A stretch of DNA of 64,000 nucleotides from Aralia elata (Eukaryota > Streptophyta > Magnoliopsida > Apiales > Araliaceae): assembly GCA_034770075.1 (NCBI GenBank), contig CM068385.1, positions 48,010,721-48,074,720 on the forward strand, written 5' to 3'. The position numbers and the translations under genes were made by a program. Position 1 is the stretch's first letter, and each line of letters opens with the position of its first letter. Of this stretch, positions 20,205 through 31,661 are shown piece after piece. A model generated the notes under the pieces. It saw only the letters and a list, made by a program, of their open reading frames with translations, made no database searches and had not been told where the DNA came from.

Positions 20205-21566
20205 TCACAACAATCCCAAACCGATATCCCTCTTGTACAATGAATCCCCGCTCAGATAAAACTTCATTGCCATCTTTTGGATTCTCAACCTCTCAGCTCG
20301 GCTTGCTTGGTCGGGAATGGATCTATCCCTCAGATACTCCCTTATGTTGTGATACCAAGGCTGCTTTGGCAGAACCACCTCCTCCGATAAAACTACCATA
20401 TGCTCCTCGTATGCCAGGGCATTCTGTACCGCTATTTCAATCTGTGGAACGTCCCTACTTTTGATTATGTGGATTAAGGAAGCCAGAGTTGCCAATGCAT
20501 CGGCAAAATCATTCCGTCCCCGGGAGATATGTCGAAAAGCGATATCTTCAAACTCTCGCATCAATTAGATAACACATCAGTGGTATGGAAGTAACTGGAG
20601 CTCCTTAGTGCTATACACCCCGATCGCCTGTCTGATTACCAGCTCTGAATCCCCAAACACCGCTAGTCTCTTCACTCCCATATTGCGGGCAAAACGGAGT
20701 CCCAATATACATCCCTCATACTCAGCTGTGTTATTCGAATTACTGAACTGCAATTTAGTGGCAACGGGGTATTGCTCTCCGGTGATAGAGACCAGGACTG
20801 CTCCGGCTCCTCCCCCTTCAGCATTCATGGCACCATCAAAATACAACTTCCAGAACTGCCCCTCGTCATCACATCTCGTGTGTAAGACCCAGAATACATC
20901 TTCGCCCGACAAAGGAGTTTCTAAAGGCTCCATCCCCCCTGCTGGCATTTCTGATAACTGATCTATAATTCCCTGCCCTTTCATGGCTTTTTGAGTTATG
21001 TATACGATGTCGAACTGCTGTAAGATTAACTGCCACCTTGACAATTGACAGTTCAGCATGGGCCTTTCAAAGATATACTTTAGGGGATCCATTCTCGATA
21101 TCAGGTACGTAGTGTGCCCATGGAGATAGTGTTGTAATCTCACTGCAGCCCACGCCAAAGCACAACAGGTCCTTTCGATGGGGGTGTAATTCTGTTCACA
21201 TCGGCTAAATCTCTTGCTGAGGTAATAGATGGCCTGCTCTTTGCCTGATTCATTCTTCTGTCCCAGCATACATCCCATCGCAATGGCATTGACCGATATA
21301 TACATAAACAGAGGGATCCCATCCTTCAGGGGTACCAGCACCGGTGCTTCTGTCAGCTGCTTCTTAATGGTCAGAAAGGCTATCTGATGATACCCCGCAA
21401 AGCAATCAACAAAATTGTACATCTCGTATTGGGCTGTGTTATCCACCAAGATGTGTATAAAAGGCACTGGGAAGTTGTCCTTGAGACTGGCCTTGTTCAG
21501 ATCTCTATAGTCGACACATACCCTCACCTTACCTCCAGGCTTAGCCACTGGGACTATATTGGACAG
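20205..21566 (-). pseudogene. RT remnant, RNase H and second RNase H of T
   Basis: Begins VAKPGGKVRVCVDYRDLNKAS, an RT fingers motif, and reaches GYHQIA. It then jumps at about 21380 directly to LTIKKQLTEAPVL, which belongs after the RT palm. The block with the YVDD active site is missing. The first RNase H follows (YLSKRF, YTPIERTC, FERPML). The second, archaeal-type RNase H has YFDGA, NTAEYEG, FGDSELV and NDFADALA, giving the D-E-D-D set. Stops at 20577-20579 and about 20567 interrupt it. The second RNase H is what places T in the Tat lineage. Confidence 0.85.
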
Positions 21567-22076
21567 TCATTCCGGGTAAGTGGACACCATAATGATTCCA
21601 GCCTTGAACTGTTTGACGATTTTTTCCTTCACTTTCAAGCTCCACTCCGGTTTTAGCTTTCCTAGTTTTTGCCTGAAAGGCTTGAAACCCTCCTTGATGG
21701 GCAACCGGTGTACCACAATGTCGGTGGATAATCCGATCATGTCCTCATGAGACCAGGCAAAAACATCCTCATACTGGCTTAGCAACTTGGTTATTTCTGT
21801 TTTTTGGCTAGGGGTCAGGTCTGTCCCTACCTTGAGCTCTTGGGGTTTATCAGGGGTTCCGATATTTATGGTGATGGTTTGGTCTAAGTTGGGTTTGGGT
21901 TTGTCTTCGACCCATCCTTTGATCTCGTCAGGCGTGTCATCATTATCTGTCTCATCCTGCTCAATGCCCATTGAATCGAAATCCAGCTCAATATCAAAAT
22001 CATAATCATCTTTCAAATTTGAAACATCGTTTGTTAGGCAAGAAATACTTAAATTTGTACACCTGACATGAAACAA
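21567..22076 (-). pseudogene. N-terminal RT region of T
   Basis: In frame with the following RT segment, from which it is split by one TGA (21567-21569, TGG in relatives). It carries an acidic linker (DIELDFDSMGIEQDETDND), then TPSQKTEITKLLSQYEDVFAWSHEDM and the HRLPIKEGFKPFRQKLGKL motif. These are the standard entry to RT in Tat elements. Confidence 0.8.
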
Positions 22077-22778
22077 AAATATTTTTCATATATATAAGTC
22101 ATTTTCCCATAATGATCATCTTTAAAATAACATGACAAAATAACATAACCATGCAAAATTCAAAATAAGGGACAAAAACTGGTATCTATTCATCCCCCAC
22201 CATCCGGGGTCTACCATCTTGACGCCATATTTTACCCTCGTTTGGATATTACTGGCTCCATTGTCCAGTTGTCGGTGGTCAGATTGGCCGGAGTGCGACA
22301 GATGAAAGGCGGCTTCGCATCGGAAACTTCCTCGATGACTACAGCCACATCTCATTGGTCCTTCTTCATAACCTATTCAGGAATAGTCAACCCCGCCCAA
22401 TTAATGACAGGCACACTCTGTTGGGCTCCTGACGGCGTGGCAACATCCTTCCCTTTTCCACTGCTTACTGACTGTCCAAGGATATAACACTTGGTTTCAA
22501 ACTGTTGCATGACCTCCTACAGGAAACTCTCCTTTTTGGCCGACTCATCATTCGTGGGGGTCAATTTTTTCACCTCCTGTCTCAGACATAGGCTTGCCAG
22601 TACCTTGTTCATTGTTGACTTTCGGCATCAGACTTTCGGCCGGTCGAGTTGGGGTCCCCCTTTGAGAGTGTTTCTGTTCTACGCCTCCATAATACCCCAA
22701 CCCTGCCTTACCTATCTGATTGGGCAGTTGAATAGGCTCAGTAATTCCTTGACTGTTCTTTCCAAACCCTCGCCCAGG
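22077..22778 (-). pseudogene. G-patch-like linker of T
   Basis: Right after the TGA at 22779-22781 the frame continues PGRGFGKNSQGITEP, a G-patch-like motif found between protease and RT in Tat elements. Further on, SDAKPPFICRTPANL is readable only in another frame, so at least two indels and several stops lie here. The function of this linker is not known. Confidence 0.6.
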
Positions 22779-24368
22779 TCAAAACTTCATCTTCATCATT
22801 TCTCTAGCAACAAAGGTAAGTTCAGGAGAGACCTTAGGTTTTATGGCTGGAGCCCCCAGACATCTGTAGTGGGGAGTATTGATTTTCAGCGCCTGAAAAC
22901 TGGCGGGTACCACCGATTCGTCCAAATTAATCACCAGCAGGCCATTCTTGGAAGGAGAAGGTCCATTACGCTCTGCAGAGACCGTCACCAGATTCCCGTC
23001 GATGATGAACTTAATTTGCTGGTGTAGCGTAGAGGGAACTGCCCCGGCCATGCGTATCCATGGCCTTCCCAATAACATGTTATAACTTGTCGCGATATCC
23101 AGGACTTGGAATGAAATATCGAAAGTACAAGGCCCTATCTCCACAGGCAATTCTATCTCCCTCATCGTATCCTTTCGGGATCCGTCAAAGGCTCGTACCA
23201 CCACATAACAGGCCCGCAGGCGCTTAGGATTGACGTTCATTTTTTTCAATGTACTGAATGGACAGATATTTAATGCTGATCCCCCATCAATTAGCACCCC
23301 ATTCATAACATATCCTGATGAGATTACCGCAATATGTAGCGATTTCCGATGCCCCCTTCCCTCTTTGGGGATATCATCATCTATGAACGATATTACATTG
23401 TTTTCTAACAGATGGTCCACTAGATGGCCGAAACCTTTTTTGCTAATCACCTTGGGAATGTGTGCCTCTTCCAGGACTTTGGCCAGAATTCTGCAGTGAT
23501 CGTCAGATGATAATACCAAATCCATGATCGATGTCAGAGTCGATTCCTCGCTCAATACCTTGACCCCACTTGCTTCTGGATGATTCATCCTCCTTAAGAA
23601 TTCCACAGCTTTCTCCTCGGATATCTTTTCGTTCTTCTTCCTTTTGCTCTCAAGGGCTAGTCCTGGAAGATATAAAGGATTCCCCTTTGATGTTACAGAA
23701 GCACAACTGGCCGCCTCCTCTGATACTCCCCCGTAATTCCACGGTACTGTTTTCAGACTGCTAATGGGGATTTGTGGTCTCGCTGTAATGGTGAGAAGTT
23801 TCGGAGCCATTAACTTGATAGGCCCCTCTGTGATACTCCTGCTCAGACCCGCCAACCTAATCGGTGTCCCTCGTATATTCTCCTGATCACTTGTCATGCC
23901 AATCATCTCATCGATTCTCTTTATATAATTTAGCCTTGGTGGTCCTCCGGCTTCGCTGGCTTCCACCACATTGACCCCTTCCCCATCATGTTTAGGCAGG
24001 GGATTGACTTTAACATTTGGTGACTCTGGCTGTTCCACCACGATCTCCCCTCTATCGATCATGCTCTGAATCTTGTGCTTCAGCGCCCGGCATTCCTGAG
24101 TATCATGACCAGGGGAACCCGAATGGTACACACACTTCTTACTCGGGTCAAATCTTCTCCCTTTCGGGTCAATTGGGGGTGCCAAATCGACTATCTTTCT
24201 CTGTGCTATTATTACTGCTAAAATCTGTTCAAGAGGATCCCTAAGCGGGGTGAATACCCGATCTCTGGTGGTCTTAAATTTTCTTCGTCCGTCCATCCTT
24301 TGATTATCGAAATTAGGTTGTCGGGGTGGCACAATTCTATGTATTTGCACTGGAGGGCTATTCTCCAC
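22779..24368 (-). pseudogene. Gag C-terminus and protease of T
   Basis: A 529-residue open stretch. Near residue 80 it has the Tat-type incomplete knuckle CVYHSGSPGHDTQEC with ALKHKIQ after it. The protease lies near 350-440 with VLIDGGSALNICP, where relatives usually have D-N-G or D-T-G, so the catalytic loop may be changed. LLGRPWIRMAGAVPSTLHQ follows, a Tat protease hallmark. It ends at a TGA (CGA-to-TGA type) before the G-patch-like segment. In frame with the gag core upstream. Confidence 0.8.
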
Positions 24369-25391
24369 CTTCCTAGATGATCCCTGCAGGATGAGGGAAA
24401 CATCTTCCTCCTTTCTCTTTTGGGTCCTGCGGGAAGCACTGCCATAGTTTCCACTCTAGATTTGCTCCGCAACTGTTTCTAGAGCTGTGAAGTCCCGGAT
24501 CTTGCCAGACTTTAACCCCATGTCAACCATTTCTCCATGCTTTATCATTTCGGCAAAAGGTCTTCCAATCCCCGCTATCACTCGCTCATAATAGGGCGCC
24601 TCCTGAATATCCACAAAGGTCATTACCATCTCCGCCTCGCTCATTGGGGGATTCACCTGTGCAGCCATACCCCTCCACTGCTGTGCATAGTCCCTAAAAG
24701 ATTCTTTTGGTTGCTTCTTGACCTTTGTCATCTGATATCTGTCAGGGGCCATCTGTGCCTGGAAGCTGTATTGTGTCAAGAAAGTATGGGCCAACTCCTC
24801 CCAGTTGTGGATCCGAGCATTATCAAGGCGGGCATACCAAGTTCTTGCTTCTCCCGTTAGGCTCTTTTGGAATAACTGCATCCTCAGTCCTTCGTCCTCT
24901 TCATAAGACCCAAGTTCCCCAATGTATATCTTCAGGTGTGTATAAGGGTCTCCCTTCCCATTATATTTCTCAAATTCGGGGATCTTGAACTTCTCCGGAT
25001 ACCTGGTTCCTAGAAAGACACACAGATCTGAATAATTTACCCTGCCCAGGGTACCTATGCCTTTCAGAGATTGGATAGTCTCCTCCATCTGCTTTATTTT
25101 CTTTCGAAGATCATCACTGTCTCCCTCCTCTGGAATAGTGATTACTGTCCTGTTAGGTGTAGGAATGTCTTTGGGGATGATTGGCTCGCCCTTAGGCTAG
25201 GGTTGATCATCCTTAGGCGGATCCTTGTTTGGCGGATCTTGTCTTAGTAGCAACTGCTCTTTCAACATCGTGGCCATTTCCAACATCTGTTTTTCAAAAT
25301 CATCGAATTCCTCCCGAGATATGGAACCAGGATTAGGAGGTGGAAGATCAGCCATTTCAGATGTAGAACCCTGGGCCTTCTTAGATCGCAA
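24369..25391 (-). pseudogene. Gag core of T
   Basis: Starts MRSKKAQGSTSEMADLPPPNPG at 25391; an ATG for MADLPPP lies 12 codons later. The core contains FKIPEFEKYNGKGDPYTHLKIY, LTGEARTWYARLD and ESFRDYAQQWRGMAAQV, the gag domain (PF03732 type) of Tat elements. In-frame TAG codons at 25197-25199 and 24456-24458 split it; both fit CAG-to-TAG changes. The frame is otherwise unbroken from 25391 to 22779. Confidence 0.85.
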
Positions 25392-26130
25392 ACGCGTTTG
25401 AGGAGCAATCCTACAGGAGAAAACGGTTTGAAGTTTAATCTTGGGAAATTAAAGATGTGGATGCATGCTAAAGCTATAACTTTTGTGTTTTTGGGTTTTT
25501 TAATCTTTCCCTGCAAAACAAAATGTTAGTAGTCCCTTATTGCAATAATAAATGCTAGACATGAATTATTATGCTTTCCCAGCTATTCCCTGCAAAAACA
25601 TAGAGGTTAGTACTTTCTTTTGACAAAAAGGGGAGGTATATATAAAAATATTGAATGGGACTATGACATTTATACGCGTAAACGTAAAAGGGCATGAGGA
25701 GACTTACCCTGCGTTGGGTTAATCTGAGGCTGACCTACCCTAAGGTTACTCTCGCGACTTTTCGGCATGAAGGTCCCCAAATCTTCGCAATCTACTCGTC
25801 TGAATCCTTTCGATTGGAGCGGATCTGGGTGGTGCGTATCCTGAGCCATCTCCGGGGAGCAGCCCCTTCGAGTCCAGTAATAAGCAACCGACAGGTTTGC
25901 CTCAAGAGGAGGTACACTCTCAACATACATTCACATTCATCGTCCTCACCGTATGCAAATGATTACTTTAAAGTAAAGCAATTCCATTCAATCATTCATT
26001 CATTGGAAAAAACACACATTCACACAACAACAAGTAAAACAGGTCAAAATATCGCACGTACATACACATTCATAAATTTTTAAATGATAGGACAACATCA
26101 AGATTTGAACGCGGCTTAAGCCCTCTAATC
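25392..26130 (-). other. Leader of T between primer site and gag
   Basis: About 740 bases without a convincing gene. It is moderately AT-rich. Ogre/Tat leaders can be long and may contain an intron or packaging signal, but I can point to no specific site. Confidence 0.5.
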
Positions 26131-26148
26131 TTCCCAGCAGAGTCGCCA
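26131..26148 (-). other. Primer binding site of T
   Basis: The minus strand reads TGGCGACTCTGCTGGGAA two bases inside the 5' LTR edge. It matches the Arg-tRNA type primer site usual in Ogre/Tat elements, with probably one mismatch. Confidence 0.75.
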
Positions 26149-26150
26149 GC

Positions 26151-28319
26151 TGTCGACGCCGGGAAAATCGCTTCTATGCTAATTATTACCCTTTCAAATT
26201 TTAGCCTTTTTATTAGATGATTTTTTGGAAAAGGTCGGCACAAATGTCGACGGGGTTTTGAAAAATAGTTTTTTATGATGAGGCAATTGACCAGAGTCGC
26301 CAGTTGGCATATTTGAAATGGATGTACCACCTCATCCGAGCTTCGTTTTCGTAAATCGCTGGCTCATATGTGACACCGAGATTCATAGAGTTCGGGGGCT
26401 TGCTTAAGCGAGGGGAAGGTGTTAGGCACCCCCCGACTTCCGTGAAACACGGTTACCGCAATCTCGATGCTTTTCCTATCCTTTAATTCTTAAAATGTGT
26501 GTGTGCGCGCGTGTGTGCCTATGTGAATGTTGTGGTGAGTTTGCATGAAAAAACCATTTGGGTTTTTATGAAAAGTCGTGCTTTAATTTGAGAATGCTTT
26601 AGAATGTCCTTCGACTTAAACTAGAAAACTTTATTTTTTATGAGAAATGTTTGATTTTAATTGTCAAAAGCTGTGAGATTTTCATTAGATGTCGTTTTGG
26701 CAAAACAAGAGTTTTTTAAACCTTCGTCAAAATAGGAATCGAGACCTATACGTTGCTTTCGTGAATAAAATGACGGGCAACTTCTAGGATCTCTTTAACC
26801 CTATGCACAAAGATTTAATAAAACGTTATTTATTTTTATAAAACCATTTTTGTGATGTTTGAAAACGATTTTCTTTAGCCTTCTCGTTTAAATAGGAATC
26901 GACATTCATTAGCACTTCCAATTTTAAGCCTTGTGGTGCTAATAACCTAATTTGATTGATTTTATGGAAATCTTCATCGTTTAGCTTTGAAATCAGTTTT
27001 TGTGTCGTAAATCAAATCAAGCATTAAAATGCGTGGGGGCTATTCATGGGCATGTGAGCCATCAAAATAACCCCAAACGCCCATAATCACAGATTTTACT
27101 TTTACGGGGCCTTAAACCCGATTTTCAACTTGATATCGTTTTAAGGCCCAACAATTACGTATTTACAATAAAGGGTACATCGACCCTACTACATACACCC
27201 AAAAATATCCATCATCGGATTTGGACCACGGGGTCGCATTCTTAGGCTCACACCCAAAAATGCTACACACCCACAAAATGAATATTAGAAAAAATAAATA
27301 ACACCGGGTTGCCTAACACACCACAATATCCTAAAATAGCAATCTAAATACACTACGCATAATACATTACCATAACGAGCTAAAAATCACCAAATAGATA
27401 TCATCGGGCCATTAGGAAGAATTTCGTTCCGTTGGAACCCTCACTAATAGTCCTTAATCCATGGATCCTCAATAATATACAAGAAAAACTACATTTAATA
27501 TAGCCCGAATGACAAAAAGTTTAACAAAATGATAAAACAAAAATGTTATAAAAAAGAGCTTTTCACCTTGCAAATGACACCACGATGCGTATAAACTTGT
27601 ATATTAAATAGAGTAGAAAGTGTATGTGATATAATCTAACAAAAGGGGTATAAATCCTCACTTTTTCTCTCTTTTCTCTCCTGTCTCGCAGCTGATTGCT
27701 GTTGCTTTCTTTCTTCTTTTTTTTCAACTTTTTTTCCTGGATGAAAAATGAAGAACTGCATTGATAAAGGCTGCCAGAGGTAGCCGCAGATTGATCCGCG
27801 CCTTGGCCGCAGATTGATCTGCGGCTAGCCTCGATTCCCCCGCGACGCGCTCGAGTGCCGTGTCGTCAGTCGTCCCATCATTAGCCGCAGATTGATCTGC
27901 GACTGGCTGGGCTGATTTTCTCGATTTTCGTATCGCACCTCGATTCTCGTGTCGTACTGTTGGTTTTCGTTGAAAGGCTTGTATTTTGCAGTCCGGGAAT
28001 CACTGGGAAACGTGCCATATCATTCAGGAATGCTCATTTCGAATGGCTGCGACATGACACAGGATTTGTATTTGGAGCTTGGTTTCCAGGGGCGCTGCCC
28101 CCCGACCCCCACTAGCTCACCGGCGAGCAGGTAAGCGTAGTGGCTATTAGTCGATTCCTGATATCCGCTCGTTATCGTGTCGGCTTTGATCGCAAGTCAT
28201 TGTGGTGGCTTTGAGTGTTCGTACTTATGTCCACCTTTCGTTCTCGTATGCTGGTTTAATTGACGATTTTGCCCTCCTGTCAGGGTTAGTATACGAAGTG
28301 CAAAATTTGGGTGTCTACA
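26151..28319 (-). repeat. 5' LTR of T
   Basis: 2,169 bp from tgtcgacgcc to gggtgtctaca on the plus strand, with TG...CA ends on both strands. It pairs with 7034-7336 plus 11287-13165. It contains an alternating tg/cg run (26495-26518) and three copies of the 20-bp near-palindrome (27783-27802, 27806-27825, 27884-27903). Confidence 0.92.
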
Positions 28320-28341
28320 ATAAGTAAAATTCTTTTGTAGG

Positions 28342-28914
28342 ATGGCAGACCCAGATTGGGGAGATAGTTCAGGGGAGATAGGTTCACAGGTGATAGAGCT
28401 CGAGCAAGGCAGTGATCTTGAAGGACAAGAAGTTCAATATAACTTAGAATTCCATGATGCGATAGCGACAAAACCTAATGAGGACACTGCAGAGGTTCAG
28501 ATTATAGAAGAAAGAGAGGATGTGGAAGAACCAATATGGCAGGATATATCAAAAGTTCGAAATCAATCTGTAGAAGAGTTAGAAGAAGGAAACCCAGAGG
28601 AGAAAAATCTACTACAACAAGCCCAGATTGAAATACATACCTTAAACAATAGGGTAACGTATGTAGAAGAAAGGTTGGAGAATGAAGAACGATTAAATAT
28701 CCGACTTCAGACACTATTGTCAAGAAAGGAAAGAGAAAGATATCAAATCCAAGGAAGGCTTGATAGAACTAATAAAGAATTTCGTGAAACACTTGTAAAT
28801 CTGGATAAGCGAGTAGAGGATTATCCCGTAGAGAATAGAAAGACTAGATACGACATCAATAGGTGGGTGGTATCCAGTATGTTGTGTGATGAGTATCGTA
28901 ACATTAAGCTTTAG
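28342..28914 (+). CDS. ORF0 of old chromovirus C
   Basis: A 190-residue frame starting MADPDWGDSSGE at the ATG right after TTTTGTAGG, the same acceptor-like context as in A and B. The N-terminal half is acidic (IEEREDVEEPIWQD). The second half is a coiled coil (NRVTYVEERLENEERLN, LLSRKERERYQ). It has no stop although the adjoining pol is riddled with them. Sequence identity to ORF0 of A and B is low, so homology rests on position, start context, composition and coiled coil. Its last 20 residues do not look like the basic tail of A and B. Function unknown. Confidence 0.6.
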   Translation: MADPDWGDSSGEIGSQVIELEQGSDLEGQEVQYNLEFHDAIATKPNEDTAEVQIIEEREDVEEPIWQDISKVRNQSVEELEEGNPEEKNLLQQAQIEIHTLNNRVTYVEERLENEERLNIRLQTLLSRKERERYQIQGRLDRTNKEFRETLVNLDKRVEDYPVENRKTRYDINRWVVSSMLCDEYRNIKL

Positions 28915-29300
28915 ATAAACCTGGTCACCAAAGTGTGTATGTAAATAGTAGTATCTAAACTACTTTACCCAAGTTTTGGAAAACTGGTTTGGGAATGCTG
29001 GTAGTACCTATATAAACTACTAGCCGAATATGTAAACCTTCTGTATGAATATACAAATTATGTTTGAACAATATGTGCATTACATACTTGTAGTTATACT
29101 AGTTTTCTCACTTATATAGCTTAACGCCGCTTAGAAGAAGACCATATACATTAGTAGAGGCAGAAAATAGAGAAGTAAACCCCCAACCCAACAGTTAATA
29201 GATTTAGATATACCTTTTAATCGTAAAAATTGCAAATCGAGAGATAATTCCCATTAAAACCGTATATAGAAATTATAACATAAAGACTAAGGAACACAAG
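28915..29300 (+). pseudogene. Gag remnant of C
   Basis: AT-rich, no open frame. Around 29124-29150 the words ccgcttagaagaagacc resemble the start of gag in A (CCGCCAAGAGGACGACC) with the ATG lost. The gag core and knuckles are gone: B needs about 1.4 kb between the gag start and the protease motif, here about 200 bp. A large internal deletion is the simplest reading. Confidence 0.55.
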
Positions 29301-31615
29301 TTTCTTGTGAACCTTATTCCTATACAGTTAGGAGAATTCGATATAATCTTAGGCATGGATTGGTTGGTTAATCATAATGCAATGATTGACTACCATCGGA
29401 AGCGTATAAACCTGTTGACTGAGTCGAAGTCAAAGGTAGTGTTCAACGGTGGTTGTGCACCTAAACGATCTCGATGTCTGACAGTAATGCAAGCAGAGAG
29501 ATTGCTTAGGAAGCGTTGTACAGGTTATTTAGCATATATAGTAGATACTCGAAAGGAAGGAGTAAAACTAGATTAAATACCTATAGTTAGAGAATTTCTA
29601 AATGTGTTTCCAGATGACTTACCAGGTCTACCTCCAGATAGGGAGATCGAGTGTGTTATCGATCTTGCACCTGGTACGGCGCCAGTTTTGAAGTCACCGT
29701 ACAAGATGGCACTAGTGAAGTTGAAAGAGTTACTTGTACAGTTACAAGAATTCTTAGATAAAAAGTACATATAACCCAGTGTTTCACCTTGGGGAGCACC
29801 GATGTTGTTTGTATAGAAAAAGGATGGAGCGTTGAAGTCATGTGATTGACAAGAACGGAATCACGGTAGATCCAACGAAGATAGAGACGATTGTGAATTG
29901 GGAACAACTAACGACTCCAACATAAGTACGAAGTTTTCTCGATTTAGTAGGGTACTATTGGCGTTTTATACAAGAATTTTTCAAAAATAACGACCCCGCT
30001 AACCAATTTAACTCGAAAGACGGTAAAGTACGTTTGGACAGATAAATGTGAAGAAAGCTTCCTAGAATTGAAGAAGCGATTGAGCATGACACCAATATTG
30101 TCTTTACCAGATAATACAGGAGGCCTTGTAGTTTATAATGATGCATCGCACAAGGGATTAGGTTGTGTGTTGATGCAACATGGGAAGGTGATTGCATATG
30201 CGTCAAGATAACTCAAAGATTATGAGAAGAGGTATCCTACTAAATCGAGAAAACTTCGTATGGGGAGAAATGTGAGATATACACATAACAAAAGTTTGAA
30301 GTATATTTTCATGTAGAAGGAGTTAAAAATGAGGCAGAGGAGGTGGCTAGAGTTGATAAAGGATTTCGAATATAAAATCTTATATCATCCCGGGAAAACC
30401 AATATCGTGGCAGACGCGTACTGAGTTGAGTGCAATAACAACCAACGAGGTACTGATAAAAGAGTTTAATAAACTTGAGATCGAGATGAAAGTTTCAGTT
30501 AATTCTACCCAGAAGTTATTCGTTATAGAGAGTAGTTCGACTTTATTGGATAGAGTCAGAGAACTATAGGAGACAGATGACGAGTGTCGGAAGTGTAAGA
30601 CTGAAATAACTCATAAAAAGAACATCAAATTCAGAATAGACAAGGATGGAGTACTGAGGTACGAGGATAGAATTTGGGTACCCTCAGTACAAGAATTGAA
30701 AGATGAAATATTGAATGAAGCCCATAGTTCTAAGTTCGTCGTACATCCAAGTAGTATAAAAATGTACAAAGATTTAAGTCAACACTTTTGGTGGTCTAAC
30801 ATGAAAAGAGAAATAGCATAATGGGTAAATAAATGTTTAACGTGTCCAAGGATTAAAGCTGAACACCAGAAGCCGAGTGGATTACTATAACCCTTAGAAA
30901 TTCCTGAGTGGAAATGAGAATATATTACCATATCATTTAGGTAATTGTAGATCTTACCCAAATACACAAAAAGGTCACAATGTCATTTGGGTAATTGTAG
31001 ATCGTCTTACCAAATCAACTCATTTTCTAACCATAAAAGTCAACTTTAGTCTTGACCAGTTAGCCAAACTTTACATCAATGAAATTATTTCTAAACATGG
31101 AGTACCTGTTTCTATAGTATCAGGCCGAGACCCCGATTTACTTCAAAATTTTTGGACAAGTCTCCAGAAACATTTAGGAACTCAGTTGAGATTAAACACA
31201 ACTTATCACCCTACAAACCAATGGTCAAAGTGAGAGGATCATTCAAACACTAGAGGACATGTTACGAACTTGTAACATGGACTTCAAGAAAAGTTGGGAA
31301 GATCAGTTACCTTTAGTAGAATTTTCCTACAACAATAGTTACTATGCAAGCATAGGAATGCCACCATTTGTAGCTTTGTACGTAAGGAAATATAGGACGC
31401 CGAAGAAATCAGTGGTAAATTGATAGGTACGCTTGTGAGGTGATATCTTTTTCGGATATGAGTCACAAGTTGGTATCATAGATAGAAACGAACAAAATCT
31501 ACGGAGTAAAGTGATACCTTCAGTCAAGGTTATTAAGAGAAATCAAAACATAGAGAAAACTACGTAGGAGCTCAAGAGTAAAATGCGAGATAACTACCCA
31601 CACTTGTTTTTATAA
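29301..31615 (+). pseudogene. Protease to integrase of C, decayed
   Basis: Starts with the second half of protease (LGEFDIILGMDWL, 29307-29576 open) and the RT entry ([13 protein letters not shown]). After WGAP and a stop at about 29814 the sequence jumps from the KKDG motif to DKNGITVDP near 29830, so the RT core with FIDD is deleted. RNase H words ([23 protein letters not shown]) and integrase words ([19 protein letters not shown]) follow with many stops and shifts. A second deletion near 31395 removes the integrase C-terminal region up to the chromodomain remnant, which ends NYPHLF at about 31615. Confidence 0.8.
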
Positions 31616-31661
31616 CCCATACCATAATTTCGAGGACGAAATTCTTATTAGTGGGAGTGAA

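Larger units (their letters stand above)
7034..28319 (-). mobile_element. Tat/Ogre-type Ty3-gypsy element T with antisense gene cassette
   Basis: A minus-strand element of about 17.3 kb once the 3.95-kb solo LTR inserted in its 3' LTR is removed. LTRs start TGTAGACACCC on the minus strand. Order on the minus strand: 5' LTR (26151-28319), Arg-type primer site, leader, gag, protease, G-patch-like segment, RT, RNase H, second (archaeal-type) RNase H, integrase, a 4-kb stretch with antisense genes, a 35-bp minisatellite, purine tract and 3' LTR. The second RNase H after the first is the hallmark of the Tat lineage. RT lacks its active-site block, and in-frame stops are spread through all genes, so it is defective. 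The 5-bp flanks (tccaa on the left, ataag on the right) do not match. Confidence 0.88.
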
